A stretch of 10,125 nt of DNA from an uncultured Oscillospiraceae bacterium (GTDB lineage Bacteria; Bacillota; Clostridia; Oscillospirales; Oscillospiraceae), in NCBI GenBank assembly GCA_905234575.1, contig CAJOIG010000079.1, forward strand, positions 1 through 10,125, given 5' to 3'. Below the pieces are notes generated by a model. That model worked only from the letters and a program-made list of their open reading frames with translations, did no database searches and was not told the origin of the DNA. Made by a program: the position numbers and the translations under genes. Of this stretch, positions 5,889 to 10,125 are shown piece after piece (position 1 is the stretch's first letter; every line of letters starts with the position of its first letter).

Positions 5889-7559
5889 ATGGATTTTACA
5901 ATGATTGCACAGGCTGCTGCGCAGACCTTTACCATCTACAACATCGCGCTGATCTTCGGCGGACTGCTGATCGGCATGGTCATCGGCTGCATCCCCGGCC
6001 TCAGCGTGACCCTCGGCATCATCCTGATGCTGCCCCTGACCTACAACATGTCGGACGCGGCCTCCGCCATCATCCTGATGCTGGCGGTCTACGTCGGCGG
6101 CATGTACGGCGGCTCGATCTCCGCCATCACGCTCAACACCCCCGGCACCAACTCCGCCATCGCCACCACTTTTGACGGCTATCCCCTCGCGCGCAAGGGC
6201 AAGGTCAAGAAGGCGCTGGACGTGTCCCTCTTCGCCTCCACCTTCGGCGGCCTGTTCTCCGCCCTGCTGCTCCTGCTCTGCGCGCAGATCATCACCAAGC
6301 TGGTCTCCAAGTTCACCTCGGTCGAGTACTTCGCCCTCGGCATCATGGGCATCTCCCTGATCGCGGGCGTCTCGGGCGAGAGCCTGCCGAAGGCCCTGAT
6401 CTCCGGCATGCTGGGCCTGCTGATGGCCTGCGTCGGCAAGGACTCCGTCACCGGCGTCAGCCGCTACGCCTTCGGCTCCAACGTCCTGCGCTACGGCATC
6501 AACATCCTGCCCGCCATGATCGCCCTGATCGCTCTGATGCAGGTGGTCGACAAGCTGCGCGAGTTCAAGCTCTCCGGCGGCAAGATCAAGGACGCCAACA
6601 AGATCGACAACGACGGCCTCAACCGCGCGGAGACGAGGCGCATCCTGCCCGCCTGCTTCAAGTCCTCCGCCATCGCCTCCATCCTCGGCGCCATGCCCGG
6701 CGTCGGCGGCGGCGTCGCGCAGTTCATGTGCTATAACGAGGTGCGCCGTTCCTCCAAGCACCCCGAGGAATTCGGCAAGGGCTGCCTCGACGGCATCGCC
6801 GCGGCCGAGGCCTCCAACAACGCGGTCGTGGGCTCCGCCATGATCCCGCTGCTGACCCTCGGCATCCCCGGCGACGGCGTGACCGCGCTGCTGCTGGGCG
6901 CCTTCATGCTCCACGGCATCACCCCCGGCCCCACGATGTTCACCAAGCAGGGCGTCATGGCCTACACCATCATCCTCGGCTGCCTGGTGGCCAACATCTT
7001 CCTCTATCCCATCGGCAAGGCTCTGACCCGCGCGGTCGCCAAGGTCATCCAGGTGCGCTACACCTACCTTGCCTGCGCGATTATCATGTTCTGCTTTGCG
7101 GGCGCGTTCGCGGCCTCCGGCCACTACAAGGAGCTCATCCTGACCGCCGCCATTCTGATCCTCAGCTATGTGCTGACCCTTCTGGACGTTGACAACACCC
7201 CGCTGCTGCTGGGCATGATCCTCGAGCCCATCATGGAGAAGTACTTTGTCTCCGCCTCCATGGCCTATGACCGGGACTACTCCATCTTTGTCCGCCGCCC
7301 GATCTCCCTCGTCATCCTCATCATCACGGTCGTCATGGTCGCGTCCATGATGCGCGTCAACCGCCGCGTCAACGCCCTCAACGCCGAGCAGGAGGCCGTC
7401 ATGGCCGCCGCGCACGAGGCTGAGGAGAACAATGAGTCCGCCATGCTGTCCGTCCTCCAGGCGGAGGCCGCCACCGAGGAATCCCTTGAATCCTCCCTTG
7501 CCGGCGCCGTCCTTGAACGGGAGCATGTGAAGGAAAAGCCGAAGGACGAAGAAGAATAA
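5889..7559 (+). CDS. tctA: TctA-family large permease subunit of a TTT transporter
   Basis: This is the 556-residue channel-forming subunit of the TTT system, with around a dozen hydrophobic segments. It shows the two family repeats. The first is GCIPGLSVTLGIILMLPLT (33-51) with YGGSISAITLNTPGT (73-87). The second is GAMPGVGGGVAQF (267-279) with ASNNAVVGSAMIPLLTLGIPG (308-328). The start at 5889 has GGAGG ten bases upstream, within the tctB end; an out-of-frame ATG at 5882 is too close to that site. Family members are usually near 500 residues. The surplus is a charged, Ala/Glu-rich cytoplasmic tail from about 493 to 556, ending EKPKDEEE. A hairpin terminator follows 20 bases after the stop. 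No operon break is seen between tctB and tctA. Confidence 0.93.
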   Translation: MDFTMIAQAAAQTFTIYNIALIFGGLLIGMVIGCIPGLSVTLGIILMLPLTYNMSDAASAIILMLAVYVGGMYGGSISAITLNTPGTNSAIATTFDGYPLARKGKVKKALDVSLFASTFGGLFSALLLLLCAQIITKLVSKFTSVEYFALGIMGISLIAGVSGESLPKALISGMLGLLMACVGKDSVTGVSRYAFGSNVLRYGINILPAMIALIALMQVVDKLREFKLSGGKIKDANKIDNDGLNRAETRRILPACFKSSAIASILGAMPGVGGGVAQFMCYNEVRRSSKHPEEFGKGCLDGIAAAEASNNAVVGSAMIPLLTLGIPGDGVTALLLGAFMLHGITPGPTMFTKQGVMAYTIILGCLVANIFLYPIGKALTRAVAKVIQVRYTYLACAIIMFCFAGAFAASGHYKELILTAAILILSYVLTLLDVDNTPLLLGMILEPIMEKYFVSASMAYDRDYSIFVRRPISLVILIITVVMVASMMRVNRRVNALNAEQEAVMAAAHEAEENNESAMLSVLQAEAATEESLESSLAGAVLEREHVKEKPKDEEE

Positions 7560-7578
7560 GCGATACCGCAGACAACGC

Positions 7579-7605
7579 GAAGGGAGCGCTCAACGCGCTC
7601 CCTTC
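7579..7605. terminator. Hairpin at the end of the tctCBA operon
   Basis: GAAGGGAGCGC (7579-7589) pairs perfectly with GCGCTCCCTTC (7595-7605) around the 5-base loop TCAAC. The stem is GC-rich and stable, but AAATTATC follows instead of a T run, so intrinsic termination may be incomplete and some read-through into the epimerase gene is likely. Confidence 0.65.
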
Positions 7606-7627
7606 AAATTATCAACAACACGAAAAC

Positions 7628-7683
7628 TTGGCTCCCCCTCCGGGGGAGCTGTCACCAGTGCGCACACTGGTGACTGAGAGGGT
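7628..7683. repeat. Double-hairpin interspersed repeat upstream of the epimerase gene
   Basis: GCTCCCCC (7631-7638) pairs with GGGGGAGC (7642-7649). It is followed directly by GTCACCAGTG (7651-7660) pairing with CACTGGTGAC (7665-7674), and then TGAGAGGGT. From memory, this layout (TTGGCTCCCC, a variable second hairpin, TGACTGAGAGG) is a frequent small repeat in gut Oscillospiraceae and Faecalibacterium-like genomes. Its GAGAGGG end is six to seven bases before the ATG of the next gene and so acts as its ribosome site. Confidence 0.7.
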
Positions 7684-7688
7684 ACACC

Positions 7689-8729
7689 ATGCACATCAAA
7701 ACCGAAAACTTCGGCGTCACCGCGAAAGGCGGCCGCGCCTGTCTATATACCGTCGAAAACCGAAACGGCCTGCGCGCCGTCGTGACCGACTACGGGGCCA
7801 TCCTCAAGGAGCTGCACGTCCCATGCCAGGACGGCGTGACGCGCGACGTGGTCCTCGGCTGCGACACACTGGCCGAGTACGAGGCGGGCGGCTTCTTCGG
7901 GGCCACCGTGGGCCGCCACGCCAACCGCATTGCGGGCGCGGCCTTCACGCTGGACGGCGTTGAATATCGCCTCGCCGACAACGACGGCGGCGCAAACCTC
8001 CATACGGATTTCAAAATCGGCTTTCACAAGCAGCTCTGGGACGCGGAGCCTGTCGGTAACGGCGTCCGCTTCTCCCGCCTCAGCCCCGACGGGGAGGCCG
8101 GTTTCCCGGGAAATCTGCAAATCAGCGTCGCCTATACGCTGGACGATAACAACGCCCTGCATATCCTCTATGAGGGCGTGAGCGACCGAAAAACGCTCAT
8201 CAACCTCACAAACCACAGCTTTTTCAACCTCGCGGGACATGACGCGGGCAGCGTTTTGGGCGAAAAGCTGACCCTTTTCTGTGACCGCTTTCTCGAAATC
8301 ACACCGGGCCGCCTCCCGACCGGCCGCGTTCTCCCCGTGGACGGCACGCCCATGGACTTTCGCGGCGGGAAGACCGTCGGCGCGGAGATCGACGCGGACG
8401 ACCCCCAGCTCCATTACGCCCGGGGCTACGACCACTGCTATGTCACCGGCGCAAAGCCCGGCGCGCTCAAAAGGATCGCCCTCGCGGAGGACCCGGTCAG
8501 CGGTTTGCGCATGGAGGTTTGGACCGATCTCCCCGGCGTCCAGTTCTACACGGCCAATTTCCTGCCGGTCCAGAGAGGGAAGGGCGGCGCGTTCTGCGGG
8601 CCCCGCTGCGCCCTCTGCCTCGAGACGGAAGCCTTTCCCGACAGCATCCACCGTCCGGACTTTCCCCAGTGTGTCTTCGACCCGGGCGAGACTTACCGCG
8701 CCGAAACCGTGTACCGCTTTTTCACTTGA
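7689..8729 (+). CDS. galM: Aldose 1-epimerase (mutarotase), GalM/YihR family
   Basis: It interconverts alpha and beta anomers of an aldose in the cytoplasm. The 346 residues match the family length. Motifs: GATVGRHANRIAGAAFTLDG (71-90), His105 in NLH, His176 in NLTNHSFFNLAG (172-183), Asp248 in GYDHCYV, LPGVQFYTANF (281-291), and Glu312 in CLETEAFPDSIHRPDFP (310-326). His176 and Glu312 correspond to the catalytic acid and base of GalM. The usual LHGG after the first histidine is replaced by LHTD. GalM-family proteins also include the sulfoquinovose mutarotase YihR, and retaining sulfoquinovosidases release the alpha anomer, so the context suggests an SQ mutarotase; galactose or glucose remains possible. 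No clear promoter was found upstream. Expression may come from read-through past the hairpin at 7579-7605, with a ribosome site provided by the repeat. Confidence 0.9.
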   Translation: MHIKTENFGVTAKGGRACLYTVENRNGLRAVVTDYGAILKELHVPCQDGVTRDVVLGCDTLAEYEAGGFFGATVGRHANRIAGAAFTLDGVEYRLADNDGGANLHTDFKIGFHKQLWDAEPVGNGVRFSRLSPDGEAGFPGNLQISVAYTLDDNNALHILYEGVSDRKTLINLTNHSFFNLAGHDAGSVLGEKLTLFCDRFLEITPGRLPTGRVLPVDGTPMDFRGGKTVGAEIDADDPQLHYARGYDHCYVTGAKPGALKRIALAEDPVSGLRMEVWTDLPGVQFYTANFLPVQRGKGGAFCGPRCALCLETEAFPDSIHRPDFPQCVFDPGETYRAETVYRFFT

Positions 8730-8754
8730 CGCGGCGGCGAAAGTGCACTATAGT
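8726..8754 (+). promoter_or_regulatory. Sigma-A promoter for the MFS permease
   Basis: TTGACG (8726-8731) and TATAGT (8749-8754) are separated by 17 bases. The -35 box overlaps the epimerase stop codon (8727-8729). Initiation near 8761 would leave a leader of about 17 bases. Confidence 0.75.
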
Positions 8755-8777
8755 GTTCCGGCAATGGAAGGACAGCA

Positions 8778-9983
8778 ATGCAAGAGGGGAGTCGTCAGCT
8801 CCGCATCATCAACGTCGAATACGCCCTGATTCAGGGCCTGTACTGGGTCAGCTTCTGCGGCATCGTGAGCTATGCCGCGGTCTATCTGCTGGACAGGGGC
8901 TACAGCAACACGGCCCTCGGGCAGATCCTCGCCCTCGGCTATATCCTCGGCTTTCTTATCCCGCAGCTTTTGGCAAACTGGATCGACCGCTATGAGCGAG
9001 TCACGGTCTACCGCTGCCAGTGGGGCCTGCTGGCGCTCCAGCTTGTCCTGGTTTTCCTGCTGATGAACTTTCCGGGCGGCGGGCCCGTTGTCTCTGTCCT
9101 GTGCTGTCTGCTCATCGGCGTGGAGATCACGCTCAACCCGATGAACACCCAGATCAGCGCGGACCTCAACCGCCGCATCGGACACATCAATTACGGCGCG
9201 GCCCGCGGGACCGGTTCGATCGCCTTCGCGCCCATGTCGGTGCTGGTGGGGCGGCTGCTGGAGGATCGCGGGACCGGCGTTCTGCCGACGATCTTTATTG
9301 CCTGTATTGCCCTGCAGGCCGCGGCGCTCCTGCTTTTGTGCCTGAGCATACGCCGACATGCCGCCTTCACGGGGGAGAAGGGGACAGCCCCGCGCGGCAG
9401 CAGCTTTGCCGGGTTTTATCGGGAAAACCGCCGTTTCTTCGGCCTGCTTGCGGGCGTGGCCCTGCTCTTTTTCACCCACAATCTCGTCAATAATTATATG
9501 ATCCACGTCGTCCGGAACGTCGGCGGCGACACCTCGGACATGGGCCTGCTCAGCGGCTATACCGCCTTCATGGAAATCCCCATGATGTTTCTCTATGACC
9601 GCCTGGTCCGCCGCTTTCGCTGTGAGAGCACCGTCCGCTTTGCCTCGTCGATGTTTGTGCTCAAGGCCCTGGCCATCGCCCTTGCCCCGAACATGGGCAC
9701 GCTCTTTGCCGCCCACGCCCTGCAGATGCTCTCCTTCGCCATGATCACGCCCGCCATGGTCGCCTATGTCAATCTCCGCATCGACCCCAAGGACTCCGCC
9801 AAGGGCCAGGCGCTCGCATTCGGTATGGTGACCCTCGGCAACATCCTCTCCAGCGCCATCGGCGGCGTCCTCTATGACGCGCTCTCCGTGCGCCGGGTTC
9901 TGCTGATCGGAACCGCCGCCGCTCTCGTCGGCGCCCTGCTTTGCCATGTGTTTTCACGCGCGCCGGTTGCAAAAAAAGTGTAG
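8778..9983 (+). CDS. Major facilitator superfamily permease
   Basis: The 401-residue protein has about 12 hydrophobic segments split by a polar central loop near residues 190-215, the usual 6+6 MFS layout. After the second segment lies NWIDRYERVTVYR, a variant of the MFS loop 2-3 motif. The fold resembles the LacY/NupG-like MFS_1 group (YLLDRGYSNTALGQILALGYI at the N terminus). The substrate cannot be told from sequence. The ATG at 8778 has GGAAGGA (8766-8772) five bases upstream; the ATG at 8764 is out of frame. It has its own promoter, so it may be regulated apart from the transporter operon. In this locus it could export an end product such as a C2 or C3 sulfonate, or import a sugar. A bidirectional terminator follows. 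Confidence 0.88.
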   Translation: MQEGSRQLRIINVEYALIQGLYWVSFCGIVSYAAVYLLDRGYSNTALGQILALGYILGFLIPQLLANWIDRYERVTVYRCQWGLLALQLVLVFLLMNFPGGGPVVSVLCCLLIGVEITLNPMNTQISADLNRRIGHINYGAARGTGSIAFAPMSVLVGRLLEDRGTGVLPTIFIACIALQAAALLLLCLSIRRHAAFTGEKGTAPRGSSFAGFYRENRRFFGLLAGVALLFFTHNLVNNYMIHVVRNVGGDTSDMGLLSGYTAFMEIPMMFLYDRLVRRFRCESTVRFASSMFVLKALAIALAPNMGTLFAAHALQMLSFAMITPAMVAYVNLRIDPKDSAKGQALAFGMVTLGNILSSAIGGVLYDALSVRRVLLIGTAAALVGALLCHVFSRAPVAKKV

Positions 9984-9992
9984 TACGGCAAA

Positions 9993-10033
9993 AATCCCCG
10001 GTGAATACGCAGATTTCGTGCTCACCGGGGATT
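9993..10033. terminator. Bidirectional terminator between convergent genes
   Basis: AATCCCCGGTGA (9993-10004) pairs perfectly with TCACCGGGGATT (10022-10033) around a 17-base loop. On the minus strand the stem ends in ATTTTT, a good U-tract for the aminotransferase-like gene. On the plus strand only GCTTTAT follows, weaker but usable for the MFS gene. Confidence 0.8.
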
Positions 10034-10036
10034 GCT

Positions 10037-10125
10037 TTATCTGTGCGCCAGTGTTCGGGAGGCGTCGCGCAGGGCCTCGACCAGAGCTGTCACGTCTTCT
10101 GTCGTATTGTACCGCGAAAAGCCGA
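10037..10125 (-). CDS. C-terminal end of a class V aminotransferase / cysteine desulfurase-like protein, partial
   Basis: Only 28 codons and the TAA stop are in the window. They read FSRYNTTEDVTALVEAL and end LAHR. The YNTxEDVxxLVEAL pattern is the typical C-terminal helix of PLP-dependent class V aminotransferases (SufS/Csd cysteine desulfurases and relatives), where it follows an RxS strand. The product and substrate cannot be settled from this fragment. It converges on the MFS gene and shares the terminator at 9993-10033, so it is probably a separate transcription unit. Confidence 0.65.
   Translation of the reverse strand, partial: GFSRYNTTEDVTALVEALRDASRTLAHR

Noticed and set aside
5307..7526. 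739-residue minus-strand ORF opposite tctA/tctB
   Set aside because: It is a mirror of C/G-ending codons in tctA/tctB, is rich in H/D/Q/G without family motifs, and ends in the repeat-derived ILRFAQDD peptide.
7743..8651. 302-residue minus-strand ORF opposite the epimerase
   Set aside because: The plus strand holds all GalM active-site motifs; the antisense product is unrecognisable.
8748..9947. 399-residue minus-strand ORF opposite the MFS gene
   Set aside because: No membrane segments or motifs; the plus-strand frame gives an obvious 12-segment permease.

Overview
The window looks like part of the chromosome of a GC-rich, gut-type member of the Clostridia (Oscillospiraceae or close kin). 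That placement is inferred from strong GGAGG ribosome sites, textbook TTGACA/TATAAT-like promoters, a TTG start, C/G-ending codons, and two kinds of interspersed repeat that I recall from such genomes. No taxonomic marker gene is present, so it stays an inference.

Layout. (1) 1-523, minus: 5' part of a split-type transketolase N-terminal subunit (thiamine diphosphate domain), running off the left edge. (2) 524-667: a divergent promoter region with two consensus promoters whose -35 boxes lie 20 bp apart. (3) 668-1997, plus: an L-fucose/L-arabinose isomerase-like sugar isomerase that carries a frameshift near its N terminus. (4) 2017-4068, plus: a family GH31 sulfoquinovosidase (YihQ type) with the expected catalytic and sulfonate-binding residues. 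(5) 4069-4229: a strong promoter and an A/T-rich leader with palindromes. (6) 4230-7559, plus: a tripartite tricarboxylate (TTT) transporter operon, tctC-tctB-tctA, with a hairpin and a MITE-like repeat between the first two genes. (7) 7560-7688: a hairpin terminator and a second repeat that supplies the ribosome site of the next gene. (8) 7689-8729, plus: an aldose 1-epimerase (GalM/YihR family). (9) 8778-9983, plus: an MFS permease with its own promoter. (10) 9993-10033: a bidirectional terminator. (11) 10037-10125, minus: the C-terminal end of a class V aminotransferase/cysteine desulfurase-like protein.

How the genes may work together. The best-supported functional call is the sulfoquinovosidase, which frees sulfoquinovose (SQ) from plant sulfolipid glycosides. 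Around it lie a mutarotase, a fucose-isomerase-like ketol isomerase and a split transketolase subunit. This set fits the transketolase type of sulfoglycolysis (sulfo-TK), where SQ is isomerised to 6-deoxy-6-sulfofructose and a two-subunit transketolase removes two-carbon units. The TTT transporter would then be a candidate importer of a sulfonated substrate, and the MFS permease a candidate exporter or second importer. No sulfofructose kinase, aldolase, transaldolase or sulfonate monooxygenase is visible in the window. The pathway assignment is inference; the sulfoquinovosidase assignment is strong.

No gene-free stretch exceeds about 170 bp. I found no tRNA, rRNA, CRISPR array or transposase.
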